Source of the DNA: Apteryx mantelli
Lineage: Eukaryota; Chordata; Aves; Apterygiformes; Apterygidae
Assembly (NCBI RefSeq): GCF_036417845.1
Contig: NC_089981.1
Location: forward strand, 9,441,501 to 9,505,500
Direction of reading: 5' to 3'
Length of the DNA: 64,000 nucleotides
Shown here: positions 24,685 to 36,349 of the stretch, piece by piece
Position numbering within the stretch: the first letter of the stretch is position 1
Layout of the letters: each line of letters starts with the position of its first letter
Notes under the pieces: model-generated
Seen by the model: only the letters and a program-made list of their open reading frames with translations
Told to the model about the DNA's origin: nothing
Databases searched by the model: none
Program-made: the position numbers and the translations under genes

Positions 24685-24827
24685 TAGAATCATAGAATCA
24701 TTTAGGTTGGGAAGGATTTCTGGAGGTCACCAAGTCCAACCTCCTCCTCAGAGCAGGTTCAGTCAGATCAGATTGCTCCGGCCCGATCCCGTTGAATTTT
24801 AAATGTCAGCACAGATGGAGATTGTAC
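24685..24827 (-). mobile_element. CR1 LINE 3'-end fragment, interior copy
   Basis: The same ~140-bp CR1 tail as at 4301-4443, carried along in the third copy of the block. It starts with tagaatcatagaatcattta and has a few private substitutions. Confidence 0.85.
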
Positions 24828-26503
24828 AAATTTGCACCTAATCCAGTGTTTGATCACTCACGTTGGGGCAGGAGAGGGAAATTTCCTCCTTCAGTTTCCC
24901 AGCTACTCCATGGAAGAGAGCAACCTGTTGATAGCAAGCTCATTGAAGCCCTTTCCTGAGAATTAACTGGGCTATTTGCTGTGCTTTAGGGCAGAAAAGG
25001 TTGGGTAGGTTGGAGATAAACAGCAGCCAGCTATGCAAAGATAACTCAGTGTGTAAAGGCAGTCTGGTCTTTTGTGCATCTAAGCAGGGTAAGCATTTTG
25101 CTCACTTAAACTGTGTACCTAACCATTATAGGCTGGTTTTAATCCTGCTGTCTGCTTCTTGAAATGGGCAAGTACTTCTGAAGATTTGGCTCAAGCAGGG
25201 AATAAACTGGCTTGGTATCTACAGTATCTTCTCTTTCCTTTCTGGATGAAACAGGTCAGTAAGAGAATAGTTTTGTACCTATGCAATACCTTGAAGCCTA
25301 TGCTAGAAACAGACCTCAGCAAGAATTGAAACCTCCATTCAGTCACCCACGTGATAAGAACTCCGCTTTGAGAGCGTCAGCCAGGTTACTGGTAACCTCC
25401 AATAGATTAACAACAATTTTTCATGTGAGGTGAAGCTGGTAGAACCTTTACAGGGATGAGTGATTCCCTTTTTGTTCAGGATTCCTTCCCTTTTAGCATG
25501 AGATTTTTCACCCTCTAAATGGAAAGTATTTCATTTGGTGACTCTTCCCAATTTATTCCTGAGCAGAAGATGGCCACTTTTCCTTGGCAACAGGGATGCA
25601 AGCAAATGAGAAATCCTTTCTCAGCCAAACCTGGAGGATCTTGTGGTATCTCCTCCTCTTTGGGAAGATGCAAAGCTGGGTTTTCCTGCTGCTGTTGCCA
25701 TTTAGTGCTTGCCGCCATTTCATTCAAGAGAGGAAACTCTTACTTTCTTCTGACAGGATGTGGATTTGTTATTTGTATGTTTACAAGTTGCAGTCCCAAA
25801 GGTCAGGGTGGTGGAGGTCCATGTAATGAAGGCAGGTCTTAGCAAGTTGGCACAGCTGCAGCCTAACCATTATATTCCTATTTCAGCAAGGCTGAACAGG
25901 GGCTGCTTTGTCCCGTTAATGGACTTTGTGGCCCATACTGAGCTCTAACTACCCTACTACCAATGCCCCGGGGAGTTAGCTAATAGGCAAAAAATGTATT
26001 GGTGATTGCAATACAGGAAGAATGATGTCTGAACTAGTGTCAAGACCACCTATCTTCAGGAACAAGCGGGCCATTGCCCTCAGAGTGGGCCATTTGGATG
26101 ATACTGTACACCCAACCGTGGCCATGAGTGAGGGGAGAAGAGTGCTCCATAGATGTCCTCAAGAAAAGCAGACTTTTTTCCTTAAAAGAGGAGAAAGAGG
26201 GCACACGAAAACCATTGTAGTGCCAAACTAGGACTTGTGTTTCACAGTGCTGCTGCTGCCTTTTGAATAAATTATTTTATCTTTCTGCGCTTTCTTATCT
26301 CACCTGAAAAATAGGAACAGTACTCCCTTGTATCACAAGTCATTTCAATGCGTAATTAAAGAAGTCTAGTCAGAAGCTATGAAGAAAATGCGCCGTACTT
26401 CCTTGTGGCTACTGAGACAATCAATTCTGTGTTGCCAGTTTCCCATCACTTCTAGGTGTTGAACCAGTTTCTTGTCGGGAGATAACATGAGTGTGCTAGC
26501 AAC
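24828..26503. other. Non-coding stretch upstream of OR B, interior copy
   Basis: Matches left 4444-5857, except for about 270 bp (25254-25525) absent from both the left and right copies. The extra piece has no recognised transposon ends. Confidence 0.6.
25515..25718 (-). CDS. Small conserved ORF of unknown function (MAAST ORF), interior copy
   Basis: Same frame as 4855-5067, with S17P- and P34A-type changes. The 3' end differs because the interior-only ~270-bp block joins here, so the frame ends NEILSI instead of NEILISFIQ. The reading frame is otherwise intact. No domain is recognised, and a chance frame is still the more likely explanation. Confidence 0.18.
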   Translation of the reverse strand: MAASTKWQQQQENPALHLPKEEEIPQDPPGLAEKGFLICLHPCCQGKVAIFCSGINWEESPNEILSI

Positions 26504-27520
26504 ATGCCTGAGAGGAATCACTGTGTGGCCATTGAGTTCATCCTCTCTGGACTAACAGAAAGCCAAGAGGTGAAGGTAACCCGCTTTTTTTAAGCACATT
26601 AATAGGGAATCTTGGAAGGATCATGTAGATGAATGTTGATCCCCGGGCTTCACACACTGTGTACCTTTCCCTCAGTAACTTGGCTTCTGTGGATTTCTGT
26701 TACTCCTCAGCTATCTCCCCAAGGTTGCTGGTGAACTCTTCAGCAGTGAGGAGAGCCACTTCAGTCAGTGCCTGTGTGGCACAGCTATTCACTTGTCTCC
26801 TCATGGCTAGTGCTGTGTGTCTCCTGCTGGCAGTAATGGCATATGACTGCATGTGGCTCTCTGTAACCCTCTCCTTTATGCAACTGTCATGTCCTCAAAA
26901 GCCTGTACACAGATGGTAATCATCTCCTCTTTCACTGGCTTTGTCCACGCACTTGCGCAAACTATCTCCACCTTCACGTTCTCTTTCTGTGACTTTGGTG
27001 TTATCGGTCATTATTTCTGTGACATCCCCCTAGGATCCAGCTTTCATGCTCTGACACCTATAGCAAAGAGACGGTACTTCCCGTTTTTGGTGTGTTTCGT
27101 GGCACCTTCACATCTCTGGCAATTCTAATCTCCTCCATCTACCTCATCTCCACCACCCTGAGGATCCACTCCTCCAAGGGCAGATGCAAAGCCTTCTCCA
27201 CCTCTGCTTCCCATCTGAGAGCTCTCTTCTTGTTTTATGGGAGCACCATTTTTATGTGCGGTAGCCCAACATCCAGCTACTCATTGGACCGAGATAAATG
27301 GGCCCCTCTGTTCTCTACAGTGGTGACTCCAGTGCTGAATCTTATCAGCTACAGCCTAAGGAATAAGGAGGTGAAGGATGCTCTGAGGAGAGTTTTAGGT
27401 CATATCAGAGAAACTTCAGCAGACTTGTTAGAAAGAGAACTTTGTTTGGGGAAAATTTATCAAAACCTTGGTACAAAGAGTAGGACTTCCAAGGAAGATT
27501 TGATCAGCTTCCAAGGGTGA
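26504..27520 (+). pseudogene. Olfactory receptor pseudogene B, interior copy
   Basis: Same structure as the left copy: MPERNHCVAIEFILSGL start, collapsed TM1, then TM2 from SHTVYLSLSNLASVDFCYSS. The later part is somewhat better preserved. 26853-27128 reads from NPLLYATVMSSKA through GHYFCDIPLGS in one frame. 27092-27520 reads from TM5 through TM7 to the tail without the TGA found in the left and right copies, because it has CGA (SYSLDRDKW). It is still dead from the TM1 lesion and frameshifts. Confidence 0.88.
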
Positions 27521-30500
27521 GATTCAGAAAGGTACTTAATTGTTAGAAGTGCTTTTAGGTGGACTTCTAACTGGTTGTATCTGCAACTTCTATCTTGAAA
27601 GACTGTGTTCCTCTGCTGCTGAAAGCTGGAGGAATCCTGACTTTTAACTTGCAAGTTCCAAGCACAAACAGGACTCCTGCCTGAGGAGTGCGTGGCACAG
27701 AATTGCAGTTCTCTGTTCTTTTAGGAACGTTTGCTCATGTAGGAAAACCACCAGTCCATCAAGATGAGAAAAAGCTTTCAGAGATATTCAAGAGGAGAAA
27801 AGCAATGTGATTTGAATTTATGGCCACTTCTGCTACGTCTTCAGTATTTGAAAGGAGTAGCCTCTTCCAGTGCAACACACAGAACCTGAAGTTCTGGAAA
27901 GGAAATCTTGGAGAACAGACACTCGTGTTTTTGCCCCCCAAACACTAGGGAAAGTAACTGTCCCTCTTCTCTTAAATCTCCTTCTTCTGTCACTCATTAC
28001 TACCTCCTTTTTCCCCTTCTGCCTGGAAACATGAAAAACTACAGCAATGCAGAAAAGATTGACTTCTAATTTTGCTACCATTGTGAAGTAACAAGAACTT
28101 GTTCCTGCTTTTCATCTCCACATATCAGCAATCCACTTGAGGCAACTGAGTGAACCGGTAGTTATTTTAAGGACATTGGACATAATCTGAAAGTTAATCA
28201 AGCTGCAGTGTTCTTTCACTTAAAAGAATGCCGAAATAAGATGGTGACTTACCAACTACATGTCTGCCATTAATGTGATTTTGAGAATAAACGACCAATC
28301 ATTTCTGGGAGAGGAGAAAGTTGGGAAAGGCTTTGGAATCCTTTTATCAATTCAACTAAGCTAGCTCTAAGGATAGGTGTTCTAGTGCTAAACGATGTTT
28401 CATCCCTTCTGGCTGAGTTTACAAATGCTGTCCCTCAGTTGGCAGAAGGAGTTGAAATCTTTATTGAGCTGAAAGTGACAGAATTAATCTCAGACAGGCG
28501 AGAGGTTCCTGCCTCTGCATAAGGTTTACAGTCAAAGGGGGATGGAAAGAGGTCTTGCGGATTCCCTTTGCATTTCACTGCAAGCCTGTTAGGGCTGTTA
28601 TTTCCCCTGACTTCCTCTCCTTAAAGCTGTGCATAACTCTAGCAAAGATTGTGTCCCTGTGATCATCTATGGCACCCTAAAGAAGGATTTTACAAGTCTC
28701 AGGAAAATGTAGCCCTTTGGTCCTGCTGGTTGTCATCTTTCTGTTGCTGCAGAGCCTGAAGCTCAAGGTTTATCTCTTGTTTTTGATTATTAAGTATCAT
28801 CAGATATGTGAAGATCACAGTTTTTACACGTATCAATGTTGCACTGTCCTTATCTTGGACAAAGAAGTGAGATTTTTAAACCAGATTTCTGAGTTGTCCA
28901 AAATTGTCTCTTTCAGTGGACTCCCAGCTCACAGGAAGGAAATAGCTTGAGAAGAAATCACAGGCATCATTTTATTTTCCTGTGTATGTTTACAGGTCTC
29001 TGGGAAGAGCAATGTACAATCCTACTCTTCCAGAAAAAGACAGGTAGATCGCCATCAAAGAGCTTCCCTGCACAGCAATGAGTCATGTCTGCACACCTCT
29101 CTCTGCGCTGATGTTTAAGATAGTCAAAGCCATCTCGAGCTAATCATCAGCAGAACCGGCAGCATGTTTCAATCAAGAATCACAATCTCAAACCTAAATA
29201 TGCTTTCTGACAAATATCATCAAAAAGAACAGATTTTCAGAAGCCCCACATTCATCTATGCCTTAGCCTCCACCTCGAGAAACCCAGACAAAATTAGGGA
29301 ATCTAAAATGTTAAAGAGCTGCTGTCTCTTCAAATCTACAGTTTGCTTTTCTAAGAAAGCCTTCTGATCCAACATCCAGAATCCTGTTCCTCTTCTTCCC
29401 TTCCCCAAATCTCCGTTCCAGGAGGAGATCTGGGAAAATCCCTGCCTTGAATCACTTCTCATGACAGCAATGCTAAAGTAAGTCCATTTGTGGTAGAACA
29501 GCATTGCCCAGAGTCAGGAGGTCCTAGGGGCATTTGGGGGTTTCCCTGCTGCAAACAGTTGAGGAAAACTCAATGGATCAAGAACAGTACTGTTAAGAAT
29601 TTTAGGGAAATTTTCAGTGTTCAGCTAGGAATTAGGTTATATTGTGTGGAGTATGGAGAGATATTGGATCCCCATATTTCCACTGAGATACCTATTCCTT
29701 AGATCTTTATAGTGTAAAGCACCAGACGACTGGCCAAAGTATGAAACTTCATCCAGTCTCTAAATAAAGCGGTGAAAAATGTCCCGACGATTAAACTGGA
29801 TTGTGGCTCCAACATTGACTATGGTATTTAACCATGCTTGGATTGCTGCTCTGATAGATTATAAAGCTCAGCTATGACATAAGGTCAAGGCCTTGGAAAG
29901 GTGTTAGCAGAGCTCCTTTAAATGAAGCGTTCCCGGAGACACCAGGTTGGCACAGACTGATGAAAATCGGAGTGAATGCCTGGCACTGGGGAACGGCCTC
30001 TGTGCCCATCAGTGTTCCTGGGAGCCTTGGAAAGTCTAGTACGGTGTATGTCACCCTTCACTGTAAGGCAGACACCTAGTGCAGCATCCTGCTCCTCTCA
30101 TGCTCCTCTTTTACCATGCAATGAATCGCAGTCCCCTCAAAGGTCTCTTGCTGTCTTCAGCAGCTCTCTCAAGTTGAGGCACCTCATGTCAGCACACCAA
30201 TATATGTGAGATGAAACCTGCTTGTGCTGTGCCATCCTGAAGGATTTGCTTTCTCTTGGAAGCTTAGCACCACCATCACTTTTTTTGTGTAGAAACGTGA
30301 GCAGACACCACTCTCCGAAGCTCACAGGAGCTAGTGGGAAAGCATAACCTCTCAAAATACCTAGTTATTCCTCTTAATGCCAGGAGAAGCCTAGACCTGA
30401 GACTTACACAGCTCTAAGGTGTCTAAAGGTAAAAGCCACAATACCACCCCAAAGGCTCGGGTTTGACTGGTGACAATATGCTCACATCCTTGTGACTGAC

Positions 30501-30555
30501 AGTTTCCAAAGAAAGATGAGAGCTACATGAAACCTTGAACTTAGTTTCAGTTCTA
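27521..30555. other. Non-coding stretch between OR B and OR C, interior copy
   Basis: Aligns with left 6883-9900 nearly base for base. Like the left copy it lacks the ~285-bp piece found at 55835-56120. No gene is recognised. Confidence 0.55.
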
Positions 30556-30650
30556 CTCTTGTCTGCTGAGAAGATGGTGGAAGGGCGCATATAGATGAAA
30601 ATGCATGGCCCAAAGAACAGAAGTGCAACAGTGATATGGGAGGTGCAGGT
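30556..30650 (-). pseudogene. Olfactory receptor pseudogene C, interior remnant
   Basis: Only about 95 bp of coding sequence remains, covering [20 protein letters not shown] to the ADKS stretch (TM6 and the following loop). The join after ADKS to the 3' flank (gacaagagtagaactg) is identical to the junction in the right copy at about 53979. On its other side everything from the N-terminus through TM5 has been deleted, joining to sequence upstream of the gene. Confidence 0.85.
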
Positions 30651-30763
30651 TCATCCTCCAGAATCCTCCAGATTCATATTTCTGATCTTTGCCCCTTTGA
30701 AAAAGGAAGACTAGTCACTAGGTTCCCTAAACATCCACTTTTGAAGTGTTGATTTGGAAACGA

Positions 30764-32542
30764 TCCTTTCTTGGATCTAACAGGCTCTAAAGGCTTGATT
30801 TTAGAAACACTCGAGGTCCCATAATGGCTGAGGATGGAATCTTCTAGCTCCCTACAAAAGAGTATGCCGCAGTGCCAGAAGTTCCCTGGGTTCAGTCAAC
30901 CCTAAGAGACACATCCTGCAAGCTGTGGTGATGAAATTAAGGGTGCAATTCACCTCAACTGCCTTTAGCCATCCAGATGTTAAGCCGCTAGGTGAAGCTA
31001 GCACCATGGGATGTGTCTGCAGTCAGCAGAGAAAGACAGGCAGCTGACTGTGCACACCTAAGACACCTATCTTAGGGCCAAAATATTACCCTTGCAGGTG
31101 CTCCTAAACCTCCATTAATTCTAAAGGTAGCTTTAAAAGCTAAGTGCAATGAGACGTTTGTATTCTTAATGGACAAAGTTAGGTGCAATGGTTCCACTTG
31201 GATTCCCAACCAAGCACTGCCAGTGTATATGCCTGTCACAGATTCATGCGGCAAAACTATCCCCGCTGCCCCGGCTATCAGCTGGACGAGGAGATTACCT
31301 GCATAGTCTTTCCGTGTAGCACTGGAGACAGGGTGGGCTGTGGATGAAACAATAATGTTTCAATTTGTCATATTTCACCCGTTCAGGTAGTCTGTCTCCC
31401 CACTTGCTGTGGCATTTGACAAAGGGGTAAGGAACTATTCATGCCGGTTAGATTATCCCATGATTCACCTCTTCACCACTGTCCTTATTTTGACTTGTTT
31501 CTCTCTTCTTTTTGACTATCTCCTGCTGTCTTTCATGGCACTTCTCTATCTTGTCATGTCCAAATTAACAGCTGGCAGGGCGAGTAGGAAAGAGTCACAC
31601 AGTTTGACCTCATTGCACAAAAATGGAGTGAATTTTATTTCTGGACCTTTGGTTTTGGGGTTTTTTGGGGGGGCAAGATTCTCATTCAAATCCCAGTATC
31701 ATGGGGGAGGGAGCAGGGTGAATTGACAGAACGGTGTGAAAGAATTATTTAAGCCATAATTCCAATGTCATGTGAGGGTCAGACACTTTCTCCTACACAT
31801 GCTTCTTAAAACTTCTGAGAAATTAGTAAGGCCTGACTCTGTCAGACTGAATTATTATCTATACATAAGGCTCCAGAGGCCAAACCAATCACATTAAACT
31901 ACATTTCATTAAAATAGAAATCAGTCATCAACATAAAAACTACCAGCTATATGACTACTCGACGATGTTTTCTGGGAGTATGGATAGGAAAAACTCGGTC
32001 TGATTTAATGCTGCTTAAATTTGTATGTTGACTATCTACAACTTTCATACACTTTTGACAATATTCATCTAACCTAATCCTAGCTATGTGAAGCAAAGAC
32101 AATTATATCTGAGCTAATATCCCTGGGTTTCCTTTTTATTAAGACAAGAAAATGAGGAACTTTTCGGGTATGATCAATCTGAGCTAACATTGCTTTATTT
32201 TAGCCTACTTGTTTCCCACCACTGGCTGTAAAAGGAGCCTCAAGAAATAAGTTCAAAAAGAGACACATACATTGTAATCTAGCTTTTCCTACATGCCACA
32301 CACAATTTGGCCTCAGATACGGTGTTTTAAATGACACATAGAAGCTCTGGGCTCCAAGTCCAAACACAGCAATCCTTCCCTGAATCTACCTCTGGCTACA
32401 AAGAGCTGGAAAGACATTGCAAACACCACCAGATGATCACGAGAGAAAGTCACACGAGCTACCACCTCTGTGCTCTCTGCATAGAGGTCTGTGTGAAATC
32501 AGAGACAGTGACAGATCAGTACTTCACAGTGAAGCCCTCATT
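30764..32542. other. Single-copy spacer upstream of the MRGPR gene
   Basis: No match elsewhere in the window and no convincing coding frame. It probably includes the MRGPR promoter and any 5' non-coding exon, which I cannot place. Confidence 0.5.
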
Positions 32543-33481
32543 ATGAGTGCTAAAACTACATCAACCTTCCTTCCAAATACAACCAGCCTGGCTCATGGAG
32601 CTAATTACAGTGGGACTGTGCAAAAGGCAGAGCCGTCATATGCTCTCCTCAAGTTCATGGAGAGCTTCTGCCTCATCAGCTCTGCCTCTGGCATGGTGGG
32701 AAATGGCATGGTTCTGTGGTACCTCGGCTTCCGCATCCGGAGGAACCACTTCACTGTCTACATCCTGAACCTGGCTGCCGCTGACTTTGGCTACCTGCTC
32801 TGCATCGCCATCGAAACAGTTCAGTACCTGATGCACTTCAATGTGGGAGTGCAGTTTGGGATATTCCTCTTCCTGGATCTTTTCACGTACGGAACTGGCT
32901 TGTATCTCCTGACAGCCATCAGCATTGAGAGGTGCCTGTCTGTCCTCTGTCCCATCTGGTGCCAAAGCCATCGCCCAAAGCACTTGTCCGGCATCATCTC
33001 CGGCCTGCTCTGGAGCCTCTCGCTGCTGCTGAACATGCTGGGGTACGTTTCTAGCGCTGTTCGCCCCTCTAGCAACTGCCACATACTCCTCATCACCACT
33101 GGAGTCCTGGACTTCCTCTTCTGCACGCCCCTCATGCTGGTATTCAGCCTCACCCTCTTCCTCAAAGTCAAGTGCAGCTCCCAGCACCTCCAAACAGGCA
33201 GGCTCTTCACCCTGATTATGCTCACCGTCCTCTTCTTCCTCATTTTTGCTGTTCCGCTGAGCGTCCTGATCCTCTTTGACTTCTGGGGCTATAAATTTCT
33301 CTACTCCCCAGAGACTGGTTTTGTGCTGTCCTGCGTCAATAGCAGCCTCAGTCCAGTTCTTTACTTCATTCTGGGCAGCTACAGGGATCGGAGGATTCGG
33401 CTCACCCTCAGGCTGGCCTTCCAGAGGGCCTTTAAAGATTCAGCAGATGACAAAGATGAACGGGAAAGCCACAAACAATAA
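32543..33481 (+). CDS. MRGPRH: Mas-related G-protein coupled receptor (MRGPR), MRGPRH-like, intact
   Basis: A 312-residue rhodopsin-family GPCR. The N-terminus carries sequons at N12 (NTT) and N21 (NYS). Seven hydrophobic segments follow: TM1 with GNG at 53-55, TM2 LNLAAADFGYLL, TM3 ending in SIERCLSVLCPIW, TM4, TM5, TM6 and TM7 with CVNSSLSPVLYF. ERC in place of DRY and the WCQSHRPKHLS loop are MRGPR hallmarks. The TM7 motif is SPVLY instead of NPxxY. I chose ATG 32543 because the frame upstream of it has no ATG and reads non-receptor sequence. Mammalian relatives act as peptide or amine sensors in sensory neurons and mast cells; the ligand here is unknown. Member H is the usual avian assignment, but the family member is my inference. 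Confidence 0.88.
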   Translation: MSAKTTSTFLPNTTSLAHGANYSGTVQKAEPSYALLKFMESFCLISSASGMVGNGMVLWYLGFRIRRNHFTVYILNLAAADFGYLLCIAIETVQYLMHFNVGVQFGIFLFLDLFTYGTGLYLLTAISIERCLSVLCPIWCQSHRPKHLSGIISGLLWSLSLLLNMLGYVSSAVRPSSNCHILLITTGVLDFLFCTPLMLVFSLTLFLKVKCSSQHLQTGRLFTLIMLTVLFFLIFAVPLSVLILFDFWGYKFLYSPETGFVLSCVNSSLSPVLYFILGSYRDRRIRLTLRLAFQRAFKDSADDKDERESHKQ

Positions 33482-33974
33482 CTATGCCCTCTTAAATTCA
33501 TCCCTTCTTTTGCCTGAACACCTTCTGCATTGGAGACAAAAGGAAAGAGAGAGGAAGACTATGAAGATTCCTTTAAACCATTGGACTCTAGAAATCGGGG
33601 CGGGGGGGGGGGAAGTGAATATAAGGCTTTAATTTAGGGTTATCCCAAGCCATGTTGCTAGTCTGCTACATTAAGCCCATATTCAAATGCCCTTTGTTCA
33701 TTTAGACTCCTGCACAATATGGCATGAGAAGCAGGCTGCATAGCTTTCTATCTCTGCTTACTGTCACTGTCCTTGGGTGCTAAATTTATTAAACACCTTT
33801 TTAAAATGTATCAGCTTGGTCTTTGTTTGCTTCTTGCTTTCAGCCTTCACGTTAACTGAGAGCAAAAATCTCAGCTCCTTCTCCATCAGTTTTCTTGCTC
33901 CTAAAGCCATTGCATAGACCACATATTGTCAAAAGCGTCTGGTCAAAAATAATTTCAAAAACAATTATTTTGGC

Positions 33975-33980
33975 AATAAA
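33975..33980 (+). promoter_or_regulatory. Candidate polyadenylation signal of the MRGPR gene
   Basis: AATAAA lies about 490 bases downstream of the stop codon, the first clear canonical hexamer I see after the coding exon. Not proven to be used. Confidence 0.35.
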
Positions 33981-35398
33981 CCATATAAGGGATCTCTCCC
34001 CACCCCTCAACATTCATTTTTGGGAAAAAAAGAAGGTTTTCTAAAAGAAATGTGGAAGGAAGAATGACCACAATGTATTGAAGGAAGGGAGAGCTATATG
34101 GGGATGTATGTTCTCCTCTGCTTGAGTGCTTTTCCCCAGGTGTCTGCCTGGATGCTGTCCCTGCTTACCAGAAGGAACAGGCCAACCTCCCTCCAGCCAC
34201 AAACTGAAAGCTCTCCCTGAAAAAGGAAGAGATTCAGGGTGAGGCAGGGTGCAGGTTGTGGGAATACAAATGAAAAAAGGGATGTGAGTGTGTCAGAGTT
34301 CAAAGGAAGGAATCCTAAGGGAATAACGAAGAGAGTCCCCCTGCTGCCACAAAACTCCCACCATCTGTGGGGCACAGGACTGTGTAGGAAGTTCCTCAGG
34401 GCAGAGAGAAGGGAAGACTGACAAATTCCCATCCCAAAGAAGCCACTAGAGGTAGGAGAGAACTTGGCTAGCCCTGACCTTGCAAAGGAGGTAGTAGGAG
34501 GTGCAGTGGGTCGACCACCTGATTTGCTGGCAAAGGTTGCTGGGTAGAGCCAATCCCCCTTGCAGGCCAGAAGCACTCCTGTAAAACAGCAGCAAGCTGG
34601 GGAGGCAGTGAGGCTCTATCAGACACACAAGAGCCTGCGGGGGCAGCGAAGGAAGGCACACAGCAGGCGGTCCCCTTCTCCTGGAGTCTGCTCCAAAGAC
34701 CTGCGAGGGCCCTGTGAAAACCTGGCCAGAAGTAATCCAGAACATCTTCTGGAGGATCACAGGAAGAATACAGGCAGGATCGACCTGTCAAGGACATCAT
34801 CTCACCCTGAGCATGACTCTCAAGTAGTGTGACACATCCCTGCAGTGAAACGGGCTGATAGGGTTAATGCAAGAAATTCAGCCAAATAGAGAGCTGGGGC
34901 CAAAGCTGACTGCATGGTCTCTTGTACACTTTCCATGTCATCCGTCATGTCAGAGGTAATCCCCAACAGGCCATTAACTCTCTTTCTTCTTAAAAGAACA
35001 GATGTGAGCTGAGAGGGGAAGTAATATGCTAATGCTACTTAAGATGACACAATTACATGAAACTTAAAAGTACAGATACTATTTTTCTGCTTTTCCTGTT
35101 CAGCTTTGTAAAGTGCGAGTACATCTGCCCTGGCAGTTAACTGGTCAGGAATCTGGACTGTTATGAGCTGCTGCTTATCCCTTCCTGGGGATTTTTCTCA
35201 GCTGTGTAAGGATACAAGGATATGGAAGAGCAGGGAGGAGAGTGCTGGAGGGTGAGGGAGGGAGAGAGGCAGTGGAGCAGTAAACACAGAAGGAAGCAGA
35301 GATTTGGGCCAGCAGTCCTTCACATTTTTCCCCAAGAAACCCTGCAGTCTGTATTGCATCCTTATGGAAACTGGCCTAAAGCGGATTGGCCACACACT

Positions 35399-35401
<3 letters not shown>

Positions 35402-35430
<29 letters not shown>
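35402..35430. repeat. TA microsatellite
   Basis: About 14 uninterrupted TA units, then gtatat. Confidence 0.95.
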
Positions 35431-35436
<6 letters not shown>

Positions 35437-36326
35437 CTCAAGAACTCATCGTAATTCTTACTGGAAGTTTGCTCTTGGCTACCTGCATTCAGAACGCCCT
35501 TTCCAGGAAAAGCAGCCAAATCCTATCAGAGGTTGTCCTTTCTAGGCTGTGCAAGGTTGGACACCAACTTAACCTTACATTTTCTGAACACTAGATGGTT
35601 TCCGAGCTCATCGGGATTACCGTTCTTTTGAAACTGATCTCTAACAGGAAATAGCCTGCTAAAGACCATATCTCAGGAGAGAGATACTATCAAAAACCGT
35701 TTTTACCTGTTGTAGACAGAGTGCAGTCCAAACACATTTGTTAGCATGAAAATTAGAACCCTTGTACAAATTATACATATGCAAAGAGGAATTAGGGACA
35801 CATTTGTCCAACAATTTTAAAAAGAACTGATGCTTTTTGTCATGTTCTGACATAGTGAATCGATCCCTGCAGCTCAAACCTGTCTCTGTCAGAGGCAAGG
35901 ACTCCTTACAAAGCTTTCCTTGCTGGTGTTTCTGTCCCTGCTTTTCGCCTTCCTCTCCCATCCCTTAAGCAACCTTGTCACTTGGAAAGCTAGTATTTCC
36001 CAGCTGCATGATAGCTGGAATTTGTCCCCTCAACATCCCTCAGGACTTTTCGTGAAGAGGTCGCTCTACACCAGCTCAAACTGAAGGAGAATTGAGCTCA
36101 CAAAGTCTGGTTTTGTCTGAACATGGAGCAAGTTTCAGGGCATTCAGCCATGCTCTTGACTTCTAATCCTCTCTGTGTAGAGGAAATGACTCATGGAAGG
36201 AAAGTTCAGAAGACAAACAGGGCAAAAAAAAAAAAAAAGTTTTTAGCTGACAGAGATTCCTATTTTGTATAGATTGTTTCTGTCCTAGTAATTAGATGAA
36301 TATTAGCACCCACTTAATAGTGAGAT

Positions 36327-36349
36327 TTGTTGTTGTTGTTGTTGTTGTT
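36327..36349. repeat. TTG microsatellite
   Basis: Seven to eight TTG units in a row. Confidence 0.9.

Larger units (their letters stand above)
24552..30763 (+). repeat. Third copy of the OR B / OR C block, direct to the left arm
   Basis: The segment aligns in the same orientation with left 4155-10677 and inverted with right 52817-59998. It starts abruptly inside the left CR1 (after 24551) and ends where homology stops near 30763. Inside are a CR1 tail, the small ORF on the minus strand, OR pseudogene B and a remnant of OR pseudogene C. Some variants match the right arm (the start of the block, OR B, the OR C deletion junction). Others match the left arm (the missing ~285 bp near 28704, many bases around 28200-28330). 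Confidence 0.93.

Noticed and set aside
34094-34576. 160-codon minus-strand ORF in the spacer
   Set aside because: Low-complexity composition, no domain, no second copy and several overlapping frames on both strands. Most likely a chance frame.
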